Positions 34,141-43,161 of a DNA stretch of 64,000 nucleotides are shown one piece after another. The notes under the pieces are model-generated. The model searched no databases, was not told the origin of the DNA, and saw only the letters and a program-made list of their open reading frames with translations. The translations under genes were made by a program, and so were the position numbers. The DNA comes from Roseiarcus sp963842835 (GTDB lineage Bacteria; Pseudomonadota; Alphaproteobacteria; Rhizobiales; Beijerinckiaceae): positions 248,001 through 312,000 of the forward strand of contig CAWJIB010000013.1 of the NCBI GenBank assembly GCA_963842835.1. Direction: 5' to 3'. Position 1 is the first letter of the stretch. Every line of letters starts with the position of its first letter.

Positions 34141-35685
34141 ATGACGACGAACGTGCCGCCCCTGGAGGCTTTCACCACCATAGCCGAAACCGTTGCTGCA
34201 ACCGCGAGAGAGGCGCCTTCGCGACTCTGCCTCGTCGACGACCGCCGAAACATCGCCTATGGCGAATTCGACGCGCTGGCCGATCGCGTCGCGGCGAGTC
34301 TGCAACGCCGACTCGTCGCGCCGCGGAGCGCCGTCGCCGTCTGCGCGACGGCCTCGATCGAGTATCTCGCGGTCTTCGTGGGGGCCCTGCGCGCCGGGGT
34401 CGTCGTTGCGCCCTTGGCGCCTTCCTCGACGCCAGCCAGCCTGGCGGCGATGATCAAGGATTGCGCCGCCGAGCTGCTATTCCTGGACGCGACGACGCAC
34501 GAAATTTTCGAAACCCTCGAGCTCCCTTGTGCCAGGATCTCGCTCGATGACGATGGGACCAGTGAGAGCCTTGACCATTGGCTGGCGCCGGTTGGCGCGA
34601 AGCCGTCTCCGGTCGCCGTGGCGCCGGACTGGACCTTCAACATCATCTATTCCTCCGGCACGACTGGAGCGCCCAAAGGCATCGCGCAGCCGCATTTCAT
34701 GCGCTGGCTGCATGTTCAACGCGCGGGTCTGTTCGGTTATGGGCCAGAAGCGGTCACGCTTGTCTCGACGCCGCTTTATTCCAACACCACGCTCGTCAGC
34801 GTGTTTCCATCGCTCGCGCAGGGCGGCGCCCTGGTGCTGATGAAGAAGTTCGACGCGCGCGAGTTCCTTCGTCTCGCGCAGACGCATCGCGCCACCCACG
34901 CCATGCTGGTGCCGGTGCAATACAACCGCATCATGGCGCTGCCCGATTTCGACGAGTTCGACCTGTCGGGCTTCCGGATGAAATTCTCGACCAGCGCGCC
35001 GTTCAGCGCCACGCTGAAACGCGATATCCTGCAGCGCTGGCCAGGCGGACTGGTGGAATATTACGGCATGACCGAAGGCGGCGGGACCTGCATCCTCGTC
35101 GCGCACGAAAACCCGGACAAGCTGCATACGGTCGGCCGACCGGCGGAAGGACACGACATTCGGCTCATCGACGAAGAGGGGCGCGAACTGCTCCCTGGTG
35201 AAATCGGCGAGGTCGTCGGCCATTCCGGCGCGACCATGGTCGGGTATCATAATCTGCCCGAGCAGACGCGGGCCGCCGAATGGCGGGACGCGACGGGCAA
35301 ACGCTTCATCCGTACCGGCGACATCGGACGGTTCGACGCCGACGGGTTTCTGACGCTGCTGGACCGGCGCAAGGACATGATCATATCGGGCGGCTTCAAT
35401 ATCTTTCCCAGCGACATCGAAGCCGTGTTGCACGAGCGTCCCGAGGTCGGCGAGGCCAGCGTCGTCGGGGCGCGGTCGGCGGCATGGGGGGAAACGCCGG
35501 TCGCTTTCGTGGTGTTGAAGCCGGGGTTCCAGTTGGACGAGGAAGAATTGCGAAGCTGGGTCAATTCCCGTGTCGGCAAGACCCAGCGCCTCGCGGCCTT
35601 GCGCTTGGCGCCGAGCCTGCCGCGCAGCGCGATCGGCAAAGTGCTCAAGCGCGAATTGCGGGCCGCATTTGGCCCAGCTGACTGA
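34141..35685 (+). CDS. AMP-forming acyl-CoA ligase
   Basis: A 514-residue ANL enzyme. IIYSSGTTGAPKGIAQPH is the P-loop, VEYYGMTEGGGTCIL motif A5, KRFIRTGDIGRFDADGF the hinge motif, and SAIGKVLKRELR holds the catalytic Lys. It lies 51 bp after livF on the same strand and before two acyl-CoA dehydrogenases. It most likely activates the carboxylic acid imported by the transporter. Sequence differs clearly from the ligase at 9312, so substrates probably differ. Confidence 0.87.
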   Translation: MTTNVPPLEAFTTIAETVAATAREAPSRLCLVDDRRNIAYGEFDALADRVAASLQRRLVAPRSAVAVCATASIEYLAVFVGALRAGVVVAPLAPSSTPASLAAMIKDCAAELLFLDATTHEIFETLELPCARISLDDDGTSESLDHWLAPVGAKPSPVAVAPDWTFNIIYSSGTTGAPKGIAQPHFMRWLHVQRAGLFGYGPEAVTLVSTPLYSNTTLVSVFPSLAQGGALVLMKKFDAREFLRLAQTHRATHAMLVPVQYNRIMALPDFDEFDLSGFRMKFSTSAPFSATLKRDILQRWPGGLVEYYGMTEGGGTCILVAHENPDKLHTVGRPAEGHDIRLIDEEGRELLPGEIGEVVGHSGATMVGYHNLPEQTRAAEWRDATGKRFIRTGDIGRFDADGFLTLLDRRKDMIISGGFNIFPSDIEAVLHERPEVGEASVVGARSAAWGETPVAFVVLKPGFQLDEEELRSWVNSRVGKTQRLAALRLAPSLPRSAIGKVLKRELRAAFGPAD

Positions 35686-35816
35686 ACCGTTTACAAGAAC
35701 GCACGTGTCGGAGCGCTTGCCGCTCGAGTCGCCGGCGTTGCGATCGCGGAGCGATCGGGACGGCGCGCCATCGGCAAGATCGCGGCGACGGTTCCATGAG
35801 CGAGGAGTGCAAGGCG

Positions 35817-36995
35817 GTGTCAGAACTGGAGAAATTCCGCGCGGAGGCGCGCGCCTGGCTGGCCGCGAATTGTCCTCCCGACATGCGCGCTCCGATCGAA
35901 CGCGACGAAGATCATTGCTGGGGTGGGCGCAATTGGATCTTCAAGTCGGAAGGACAGCGGCTTTGGCTTAAGCGAATGGCGGCGCGCGGTTGGACCGCTC
36001 CGGAATGGCCCAAGGCCTACGGCGGGGGCGGTCTCACGCGCGAGGAACATAAGATCCTTGCGCAGGAGATGAAAGCCATCGGCGCTCGCTCGCCGCTCAG
36101 CTCTTTCGGAATCTGGATGCTCGGCCCTGCTCTGTTGAAGTACGGAACCGAAGCGCAGAAGCAGAAATTCCTGCCCCCGATCGTGCGCGGCGAAGTCCGT
36201 TGGTGCCAAGGCTATTCCGAGCCGAACGCCGGTTCCGATCTGGCCTCTCTCGCAACTCGCGCAGAGGACAAAGGCGATCATTTCATCGTCAACGGACAAA
36301 AGATCTGGACAAGCTACGCCGACCAGGCCGATTGGATTTTCTGCCTGGTGCGCACCAACGCGTCCGCGCCCAAGCACAAGGGCATCAGCTTCGTCCTGTT
36401 CGACATGGCGACAAAGGGCGTCACGACGCGACCGATCTCGCTCATTTCGGGCAAGTCTCCCTTCTGCGAGACCTTCTTCGACGATGTGCGCGTCGAGAAG
36501 GAAAATCTCGTCGGCGAGATCGACAGGGGTTGGGACGTCGCCAAATATCTGCTGACGCACGAACGCGAGATGATCAGCGGCGTGGGCCTGACTTCGGGGC
36601 GGCCGCTCGGCCAAATCGCCGCCGACGCCTTGGGCACGCAAGACGGCGCGCTCGCCGACCCGATCCTGCGGGCCGACATCGCGCGCTTCGATATCGACGC
36701 CGCCGCCTTCCAACTGGCTCTCGAGCGTTTCGGCGATATGACCAAGGCCGGGCAAGCCCACCCGGCGATGTCCTCCATGCTCAAATACTATGGCGCGGAA
36801 CTCAACAAACGCCGGCAAGAACTGGCGATGTCGGCCGGCGGTTCGGACGCGCTGGAATGGGAGAGCGAGCGTTCGCGCGGCGGCGAGGCGGCGCGCGCCT
36901 GGCTGCGCACGAAGGCCAATTCGATCGAGGGCGGCACCAGCGAGGTTCAACTGAACATCATCGCCAAACGCATTCTCGACCTGCCAGGCGCTTGA
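35817..36995 (+). CDS. Acyl-CoA dehydrogenase, first subunit of a pair
   Basis: About 392 residues of a FadE-type flavoprotein. CQGYSEPNAGSDLASLATRA is the FAD/substrate loop, FIVNGQKIWTSYADQADWIF the beta-domain, and TKANSIEGGTSEVQLNIIAK the conserved C-terminal FAD-contact segment. The GTG at 35817 has an AGGAG site 9 nt upstream and gives the usual MSELEKFRAEARAWL start; an ATG at 35796 lacks one. It is followed after 16 bp by a second, shorter dehydrogenase. Such pairs form alpha2-beta2 enzymes, as with pimeloyl-CoA (PimC/PimD) and steroid side-chain dehydrogenases. Confidence 0.85.
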   Translation: MSELEKFRAEARAWLAANCPPDMRAPIERDEDHCWGGRNWIFKSEGQRLWLKRMAARGWTAPEWPKAYGGGGLTREEHKILAQEMKAIGARSPLSSFGIWMLGPALLKYGTEAQKQKFLPPIVRGEVRWCQGYSEPNAGSDLASLATRAEDKGDHFIVNGQKIWTSYADQADWIFCLVRTNASAPKHKGISFVLFDMATKGVTTRPISLISGKSPFCETFFDDVRVEKENLVGEIDRGWDVAKYLLTHEREMISGVGLTSGRPLGQIAADALGTQDGALADPILRADIARFDIDAAAFQLALERFGDMTKAGQAHPAMSSMLKYYGAELNKRRQELAMSAGGSDALEWESERSRGGEAARAWLRTKANSIEGGTSEVQLNIIAKRILDLPGA

Positions 36996-37011
36996 GGCCG
37001 GAGAAACTGAC

Positions 37012-38151
37012 ATGGCGCTCATTCTCAACGAAGAACAATCCCAACTTCGCGACAGCGCGCAAAGTTTCCTCTCGCACAAAGCGCCGGTCGCGCATCTGCG
37101 CAAATTGCGCGACGACCGCGATCCCACCGGCTTCTCGCGCGAACTCTGGAAGGGATTCGCGGAAATGGGCTTCTGCGGCCTTCTGGTTCCGGAAGCGCAT
37201 GGCGGCTCCGGCCTCGGCCACGTCGAAGCCGGCGTCATCATGGAGGCGATCGGCGCCAATCTGACGCCCTCGCCGTTCCTGTCGACCTCGCTCCTCGGCG
37301 TCACGGCGCTGATGCGAGGGGCGAGCGCCGAGCGCGCCGGCGATATGCTGACCAAGATCGCCTCCGGCGACCTGCTCGTCGCGCTCGCCGTCGACGAGCG
37401 CGCCAAACATCGTCCGCGCGAAATCGCGATGGAGGCGAAGCGGTCGGGCAATGGATTCACGCTCACGGGCGCCAAGACGTTCGTCGTCGACGGTCACGTC
37501 GCCGATCGCCTGATCGTCGCCGCCCGGACGGCCGGCGCGCCCGGCGAAGCCGACGGCCTGACGCTGTTTCTTGTCGATCCCAGCGCCAAAGGCGTCGAGA
37601 TCGAACGAACGATCATGGTGGACGCGCACAACGGCGCGCGCGTGCGTTTCGAGTCGGTCGCCGTCGACGCCGACGCGGCGCTCGGCGAGGTCGATCACGG
37701 CTGGAGCCTGCTCGAAGGCGTATTGAACGTCGGACGAGCCGCTGTCGCGGCCGAACTCTCGGGCGTCGGCGAAGCGGCTTTCGGCCGCACCGTCGCGTAC
37801 CTGCGCGAACGCAAGCAGTTCGGCAAGACCATCGGCGAGTTTCAGGCGTTGCAGCATCGCGCCGCCCATCTCTACAGCGAGATCGAGATCACGCGCGCCG
37901 CCGTGCTGAAGGCGTTGCAAACGCTCGACCTGAAATTTGAAAAGGCGGCGCCGGCCGTCGCCGTCGCCAAGGCGCGCGCGGGAAGGACGGCGACCCTTGC
38001 CGTGCAGGAAGCCGTGCAGATGCACGGCGGCGTCGGCATGACCGACGCGTTCGACATCGGATTCTTCATGAAGCGTGCGCGCGTCGCCGAAGAATTGTTC
38101 GGCGACTACGCTTTCCACACCGACGCCTTCGCTCGCGTGCGAAACTACTAG
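37012..38151 (+). CDS. Acyl-CoA dehydrogenase, second subunit of a pair
   Basis: A 379-residue acyl-CoA dehydrogenase relative. MALILNEEQSQLRDSAQSFL is the N-terminal helix, YLRERKQFGKTIGEFQALQH the FAD arginine helix and QMHGGVGMTDAFDIGFF the end of the active-site region. The middle domain lacks the E-P-x-A-G-S-D loop seen in its partner, having VDERAKHRPRE there. This fits the non-canonical small subunit of a heteromeric enzyme. ATG 37012 follows GGAGAA. Last gene of the liv-ligase-dehydrogenase operon; the 112 bp to the convergent synthase gene show no clear signal. Confidence 0.83.
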   Translation: MALILNEEQSQLRDSAQSFLSHKAPVAHLRKLRDDRDPTGFSRELWKGFAEMGFCGLLVPEAHGGSGLGHVEAGVIMEAIGANLTPSPFLSTSLLGVTALMRGASAERAGDMLTKIASGDLLVALAVDERAKHRPREIAMEAKRSGNGFTLTGAKTFVVDGHVADRLIVAARTAGAPGEADGLTLFLVDPSAKGVEIERTIMVDAHNGARVRFESVAVDADAALGEVDHGWSLLEGVLNVGRAAVAAELSGVGEAAFGRTVAYLRERKQFGKTIGEFQALQHRAAHLYSEIEITRAAVLKALQTLDLKFEKAAPAVAVAKARAGRTATLAVQEAVQMHGGVGMTDAFDIGFFMKRARVAEELFGDYAFHTDAFARVRNY

Positions 38152-38263
38152 TCTCGATCCCCTCGGCGACGAAGGGAAAAGGACAGGTCGAGCGCCGGCG
38201 AGACGCGCCGCGGGGACCGCCGCTCGCCGCGAGCGAACGCGCCGCGCCGCGCTCGCAAGCCGC

Positions 38264-39595
38264 TCATGCGATCGCGCGACACTCCGGATTTACGATCGCC
38301 TCGAGTTCCGCAGCCGCGGCGTGATAGGCCTCCTGGATGATGGCGGCGGCTTCCGCTGTCTGCGCCTCCGTATGGTCGGCCATGACCTGAAGACGAAAGC
38401 GCGCAGCGCCCTTGGGAACGGCGGGAAATTCGACGAGATTGGCGACCAGCCCCGCATACGCCAATTGCCGACTGACGAGGCGGGCCAGCGCTTCGGTGCC
38501 CATCTTTACCGCGACGATCGCGGAAGGGTCCCCGTAGACCTCCATTCCAGAAGCGATCAGCTTCTCCCGAAGAGAAAGAATATTTTTCATTAGCGCGCGG
38601 CGCCGGTCGCTTCCCTCCTTCGAGCCGATAATTTCGAAGGCTTTCAGCGCCACCGCCGCCTGGATGGGAGACAACGCGTTCGAGAAGGTGCCCGGCGTGC
38701 TGAAATAACGAAGATATTGCTGAATGCCGCGCGACCGCGTCGCGACAAAGCCGCCGTTGGAGGCGAATGTCTTGGAGAAACTGCCCATGACGATGTCGAC
38801 CTTGCCGAGCATCTTCTGCAGGCCGATATGGCCTCGACCGTCTTCGCCAATGCAGCCGAGGTCGTGCGCCACGTCGACCATCAGCGTCGCATTATATTCG
38901 TGACAAAGGTCCGCCAGCGCGGCGAGGTCCGGCGTGTCGGACTCCATCGAGAACAAGCCCTCGGTCACGACGAGGATGCCGTTCGTCGTATCCTTGGAAC
39001 GGATGCTGGAAAGCCAGCGGCGCACCGAATCCGTCTCGAGATGGCGGAACAGGTACACGTTCTTGGTCGACGCGGCCGCGCCTTCCTGCAAGCACGCGTG
39101 CGCGAGACTGTCCATCACGATGTAATCGCTCGAGCGCACCAATCCCTTGATCGCGCCAAAGCCCGCCGCGAATCCAGTCGGAAACAGGACCGTGCGCTCC
39201 ATGCAAAGAAATTCCGAGATCATGCGTTCGAGGGCGATCGAATGCGTGGTGTTGCCGATGAACGCCGGCGATCCGGCGCTGTGGACGCCGTAGCGCTCGA
39301 TCGCCTCATGCGCGGCCAGTCGAATGGCGGGATGGCTCGAAAGGCTGAGGTAATCCTGCGAGCCGAAATTCACGCCGTCGGTCTTGCGCCCGAGATCGTC
39401 GGAAACGGCGCAGGCCGAGCGCGGGCCGGCGTCTGTCGACCGGGAATAGGGCCAGAACCCCTCGTGAAAGCGCTGGTTCTGCCAATTGTAAAAACCCTCG
39501 ACGCGCTTGAGCAGATCGGAACCTTCCACAACGCGATATTCACGCAGGCTCCCCGTCAAAGTCGAGGGCAGCGTGGACGCTTGAGACTTATTCAT
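38264..39595 (-). CDS. PLP-dependent alpha-oxoamine synthase, candidate LqsA/CqsA-like autoinducer synthase
   Basis: A 443-residue fold-type I PLP enzyme of the group that joins an acyl-CoA to an amino acid (AONS, KBL, ALAS, SPT, CqsA). GSFSKTFASNGGFVATR holds the PLP lysine (K275), VDVAHDLGCIGEDGRG the Asp241 that pairs with the ring nitrogen and His244, and DSLAHACLQEG the ring-stacking His166. NFGSQDYLSLSSHP is the usual N-terminal motif. It has about 70 extra residues at the N-terminus. The classical D-E-A-H-S reads D-V-A-H-D. It is the last gene of a kinase-regulator-synthase operon, 54 bp after the regulator with a GGAGAGG site. BioF in biotin synthesis is an alternative, but no bio gene is near. 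Confidence 0.7.
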   Translation of the reverse strand: MNKSQASTLPSTLTGSLREYRVVEGSDLLKRVEGFYNWQNQRFHEGFWPYSRSTDAGPRSACAVSDDLGRKTDGVNFGSQDYLSLSSHPAIRLAAHEAIERYGVHSAGSPAFIGNTTHSIALERMISEFLCMERTVLFPTGFAAGFGAIKGLVRSSDYIVMDSLAHACLQEGAAASTKNVYLFRHLETDSVRRWLSSIRSKDTTNGILVVTEGLFSMESDTPDLAALADLCHEYNATLMVDVAHDLGCIGEDGRGHIGLQKMLGKVDIVMGSFSKTFASNGGFVATRSRGIQQYLRYFSTPGTFSNALSPIQAAVALKAFEIIGSKEGSDRRRALMKNILSLREKLIASGMEVYGDPSAIVAVKMGTEALARLVSRQLAYAGLVANLVEFPAVPKGAARFRLQVMADHTEAQTAEAAAIIQEAYHAAAAELEAIVNPECRAIA

Positions 39596-39649
39596 TCTTT
39601 GCCTCTCCAGGTTTTGGTTTTCGCGGGTTGGACATTGAGCGGCGGCGCC

Positions 39650-40021
39650 TCACGGGGCCGCGGAAAGTCGCCGTTCGATTTTTTCGATGAGCCGTGCGAG
39701 GTCGACCGGCTTGGTGTCGAAGTCGCAACAGCCGACCTCGATGCTGCGACGGCGATCGCTTTCGAGCGCATGCGCCGTCAGCGCGATGACAGGCGTGGAG
39801 GCGATCGACGGGTTCGATCGGATGAGCAGCGTCGCTTCCCAGCCGTCCATGGCTCCGAGCGCGACGTCCATCAGCACGAGATCGGGCTTCGTATCGCCGG
39901 CCATGCGCACGCCCTGCGGCCCGTCCTCGGCGCACAACACCTCATATCCCGCGCGCGTCAGTCGCCGACTCAGCATGTCGCGGTTGAATTCGTTGTCCTC
40001 GACGAGAAGGATTCGCGGCAT
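39650..40021 (-). CDS. Single-domain CheY-like response regulator
   Basis: A 123-residue receiver domain without an output domain. Acidic residues Glu8/Asp9 lie in LLVEDN, the phosphoacceptor is Asp52 (LVLMDVALG), Thr82 lies in IALTAHAL and Lys104 in DTKPVD, so all key residues are present. It lies 13 bp downstream of the histidine kinase gene and 54 bp upstream of the synthase gene. It probably receives phosphate from that kinase and acts through protein contacts. The layout recalls DivK and receiver relays in two-component networks. Confidence 0.85.
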   Translation of the reverse strand: MPRILLVEDNEFNRDMLSRRLTRAGYEVLCAEDGPQGVRMAGDTKPDLVLMDVALGAMDGWEATLLIRSNPSIASTPVIALTAHALESDRRRSIEVGCCDFDTKPVDLARLIEKIERRLSAAP

Positions 40022-40034
40022 GGCTCTTGTCCTG

Positions 40035-41459
40035 TCAGGCGGCTTCGGCGAGATCGGCGATGGCCGGATCGGCGCGGTTCGTTTCGAGCCAGCGGCGCGG
40101 CAGGATGACGTTGATGGTCGTGCCGACGCTCAAAGTCGTCTGTACGGACAGCGAGGCGTGGATCAGGCCGCAGAGTCTGTGGCAAAGCGGCAGGCCAAGG
40201 CCGGCGCCTCCGTACTTGGTCGCGCTCGCGTCGTCGGAATCGTTGAATGTTTCAAACAACGTCGGCAAGAGTTCCCGGGCGATGCCCGGCCCTTTGTCGC
40301 TCACTGAAATCTCGACGGTCTCAGTCGCTTCGCTCGATGTCGGCGCGCGGGCGGCGATGTCCACGTCGCCGCAAGGCGCATAGCGGAGGGCATTGTCGAC
40401 GAGCGCGTCCAGGATCTGTTCGAGCTTCGCGGCGTCCACCTCGATCACGCCGACGGAACCGTCGACCCGAAGGTTGATCGCGCGTGCGCTCGCCCGTGTG
40501 TCGCGCCTCCAGCGGTCGGCGACCCGCTTCAACAAGCCCGCCAAATCGATCGGCTCGGAAAATATCTCCATTTTGCCCGCCTCGATCTTCGACAGATCAA
40601 GGATCGAGTTCACGAGACCGAGAAGGTGATGCCCGGCGGCATGAATTTTTTTCAGGTCGTCGACGCCCTGCGGATCGACGCCGGGATCGGCGTCCTCGAG
40701 CAGCATCTGGCTGTAGCCGATAACCGCATTGAGAGGGGTCCTCAATTCGTGACTCATCTTGGCGAGAAAATCGGCCTTGGCGGCGCTCGCGCGCTCGGCC
40801 TCGGAGGTCGCCTTGCGCAATTGGTCCGCCGTCTCGAGATGCCTGCGCACCTCCTTTTCGAAATCGCTCTGCGAAGCCAATATGCCGGCATAGTACAGCG
40901 CCATCATCGAGACGTAGATCGAGGCGCTGATGATCGAGATGATGCCGATCCCCTGCATGTCGGCGAGCGCGACCGTGTGCGGGAATTGGCCCCCGAACAT
41001 GAATTGAGCGATGAAGGCCGACAGGCTCAGCGTTATCTGCAGCAGGATCGTGATGCAGGTTTTGACGCTGGCGCCGAGATAGAAGAACGCGAGCAGCGGA
41101 ACCGTAACGAGCCAAGGCAGGAAAGGCGACGAAAGGCCGCCATAGAAATAGCAACCCCACAAAATCGCGAACAGCAGATTCTGGATCGATACGAACGACA
41201 GCAGCGCGTAGCGTCCCGTGTATTTGAGCAGGAAGGGAAAAATCCAGAAACAGCAGATGGAGCCGCCGAGCACCGCGAGCGTTCGCGCCGATCCTGGGTC
41301 GCTCCACAACAAATAGGCGGGAATGACGTTGCCAAGGATCGGGCCGAACATATGACTAAGGAGGAACATGCGCGCGCGCGCGCGCATCTCGCGGTCGTTC
41401 AGCAGCTCGGCTGGTATGAACCAGTCGATCGTACGGGTGAGCGTGGCGTTGAACGACAT
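40035..41459 (-). CDS. Membrane sensor histidine kinase with six-helix DWFIP domain
   Basis: A 474-residue kinase. Residues 1-195 form about six membrane helices, beginning TIDWFIPAELL, with SHMFGP (His36), YFYGGLSSPFLPWL and a last helix near 175-192. A short coiled coil (200-228) leads to HisKA, where His237 in FLAKMSHELRTPLNAV is phosphorylated. The ATPase domain has DNALRYAP (N box), DKGPGIA (G1) and GGAGLGLPL (G2). CqsS and LqsS also have an N-terminal multi-helix sensor. ATG 41459 is chosen over 41486 by its GGGGA site. It heads the operon with the regulator and synthase. Confidence 0.85.
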   Translation of the reverse strand: MSFNATLTRTIDWFIPAELLNDREMRARARMFLLSHMFGPILGNVIPAYLLWSDPGSARTLAVLGGSICCFWIFPFLLKYTGRYALLSFVSIQNLLFAILWGCYFYGGLSSPFLPWLVTVPLLAFFYLGASVKTCITILLQITLSLSAFIAQFMFGGQFPHTVALADMQGIGIISIISASIYVSMMALYYAGILASQSDFEKEVRRHLETADQLRKATSEAERASAAKADFLAKMSHELRTPLNAVIGYSQMLLEDADPGVDPQGVDDLKKIHAAGHHLLGLVNSILDLSKIEAGKMEIFSEPIDLAGLLKRVADRWRRDTRASARAINLRVDGSVGVIEVDAAKLEQILDALVDNALRYAPCGDVDIAARAPTSSEATETVEISVSDKGPGIARELLPTLFETFNDSDDASATKYGGAGLGLPLCHRLCGLIHASLSVQTTLSVGTTINVILPRRWLETNRADPAIADLAEAA

Positions 41460-41554
41460 GAGCGATCCCCGTTTCCGGTCGCGCATTCGTACAAGCCACG
41501 TGTTACTGCCGATCTAAGCGGCGTGGTAAACGACATTCACACAACTATTTTAAT

Positions 41555-41566
41555 GCGAGGCCTCGC
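41555..41566. promoter_or_regulatory. Perfect 12-bp palindrome in the kinase divergent promoter
   Basis: GCGAGGCCTCGC is self-complementary over all 12 bp. It lies in the 258-bp region between the two divergent kinase genes and 28 bp (centre to centre) from a second 12-bp palindrome. Confidence 0.45.
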
Positions 41567-41582
41567 TTCGGTATCCTTACTC

Positions 41583-41594
41583 TGGGTTAACCCA
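41583..41594. promoter_or_regulatory. Second perfect 12-bp palindrome in the kinase divergent promoter
   Basis: TGGGTTAACCCA is self-complementary over all 12 bp. The sequence differs from the first palindrome, so two different regulators or an unrelated role are possible. The surrounding 60 bp are AT-richer than the genes, as expected for promoters. Confidence 0.45.
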
Positions 41595-41717
41595 AATTTC
41601 TGATTGCACGTTGGTCGCCGGCGAAAACGCCGACGAGGCGCCGGGCGGCAACAGATTCTTCACCCGGCCTCCCGATGGTGGCCCTGCGAAGATCCGCCGC
41701 CGTCGGGACTCAGCGAG

Positions 41718-43136
41718 ATGCTTTCCATAGGGTTAAAGTCGATTGACTGGTTCATTCCCGAGCAATGCCGCCATAGCAAGTCGGACCTCGGGCGGGCGCG
41801 CACCTTCGTCTTCACGCATATCGTGGGGCCGACCAGCGGGGCCTCGATCATCCCCTTCCTCTTCATGGCGGATCCGTCCCCGGGGATCCATGTCCCCGTC
41901 ATAGCGGGCGGAATCGCGACTTTCTGGCTGCTCCCGTTTCTGTTGCGTTGGACCGGAAACCTTCGGCTGGTCGCGGCGATCTCGGTGCAGGCGCTCATCG
42001 GCGTCACGCTGTATGGCGTTTACAACTACGGCGGCGTCAGTTCGCCGTTCCTGCCGTGGCTGCTCATCGCGCTCGCCAACGGCTTCTTCTACCTGAGCGA
42101 CAGCCCGGCCAGCGTCTTGGTGGACTTCATCCTGAGCGTGGCGGCCTACGTGGCGATCTGGTGGGTGAACGGCGATCTTCCCACCCGGGTTCCGATGGAG
42201 CAGCTGTCGGAAGTCGGAATCGTGTCGGTCGCCAGCGCGACCTTATACATGGCCGGGCTTGCGATCTATTACGGTCTCCTGCTCACTTCCGAGTCCGCCC
42301 TCGAGCGAGAGGTTCAACGGCATCGTCAAACCGCGGCGCGGCTCGCCGAAGCGAAGGAAAAGGCGGAGAAGGCGAGCCGCGACAAGTCGATCTTCCTGGC
42401 AAAAATGAGCCATGAATTGAGGACGCCTCTCAACGCCGTCATCGGCTACAGTGAAATCCTGCGAGAAGACGCGGACATGGCCGATCACGCGCAGCGAGCC
42501 AAGGATCTGTCGAGAATAAGCGCCGCCGGCAAGCACCTGCTTTCGCTCGTGACGGACATCTTGGACATCACGCGCATCGAATCCAACGAGATGGAGCCGC
42601 AGATCGGCGCCTTCGACGTCAGACGTCTGATCGAGGATGTCGCCGCGACGTCGGGGCAGCTGGTTGAAGCCAATGGAAATCAGCTCGTTGTGCGCGTTGA
42701 TCCCAACGTCGGCCGCATGACCTCCGACGAATTGCGCCTGCGTCAGGCGGCCCTCAATCTCATGAGCAACGCCGCCAAGTTCACGTCCCGCGGCGTGGTC
42801 AGCCTCTCCGCCCGGCGCTTCCAGGCGGAGGCCGGCGACTGGATCGAGATCGCGGTGCGCGACACAGGAATCGGAATCGCGCCCGAGGATCTGGCGACCC
42901 TTTTCCAGGACTTCAAGCAGGTGAATTCGCAAGAGGCGCGCAAGAGCAAGGGCACCGGCCTGGGTCTTGCGCTGAGCCAGAAGCTCTGCGCGATGATGGG
43001 CGGGGCCATTTTCGCCGACAGCGAACTCGGCCACGGCGCCTGCTTCACCATTCGCGTCCCGGCGATCTTGCGGATCGGCGCCGACCCAATGGAACAAGAC
43101 CGCAGCACCGCGACGGCGATCGCCGCGGCAGCCTAG
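41718..43136 (+). CDS. Second membrane sensor histidine kinase, paralogue of the divergent one
   Basis: A 472-residue kinase with the same plan as its neighbour. It starts GLKSIDWFIPEQ, then FTHIVGP (His34), YNYGGVSSPFLPWLL and about six helices to residue 190. His232 in FLAKMSHELRTPLNAVIGYS is the phosphorylation site. DTGIGIAPEDL, and SKGTGLGLALSQ are the ATP-binding boxes. The membrane domains share motif positions with the divergent kinase, so one arose by duplication. ATG 41718 starts at the family N-terminus though its Shine-Dalgarno is weak. A receiver-GGDEF-EAL gene follows after 25 bp, its probable partner. Confidence 0.83.
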   Translation: MLSIGLKSIDWFIPEQCRHSKSDLGRARTFVFTHIVGPTSGASIIPFLFMADPSPGIHVPVIAGGIATFWLLPFLLRWTGNLRLVAAISVQALIGVTLYGVYNYGGVSSPFLPWLLIALANGFFYLSDSPASVLVDFILSVAAYVAIWWVNGDLPTRVPMEQLSEVGIVSVASATLYMAGLAIYYGLLLTSESALEREVQRHRQTAARLAEAKEKAEKASRDKSIFLAKMSHELRTPLNAVIGYSEILREDADMADHAQRAKDLSRISAAGKHLLSLVTDILDITRIESNEMEPQIGAFDVRRLIEDVAATSGQLVEANGNQLVVRVDPNVGRMTSDELRLRQAALNLMSNAAKFTSRGVVSLSARRFQAEAGDWIEIAVRDTGIGIAPEDLATLFQDFKQVNSQEARKSKGTGLGLALSQKLCAMMGGAIFADSELGHGACFTIRVPAILRIGADPMEQDRSTATAIAAAA

Positions 43137-43161
43137 CGAACCCCGGAGAAAGTCGACCCTT

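Noticed and set aside
38264..39595. Calling the synthase BioF
   Set aside because: No biotin gene is nearby, the PLP site differs and the operon partners are signalling proteins. The general family name was kept.
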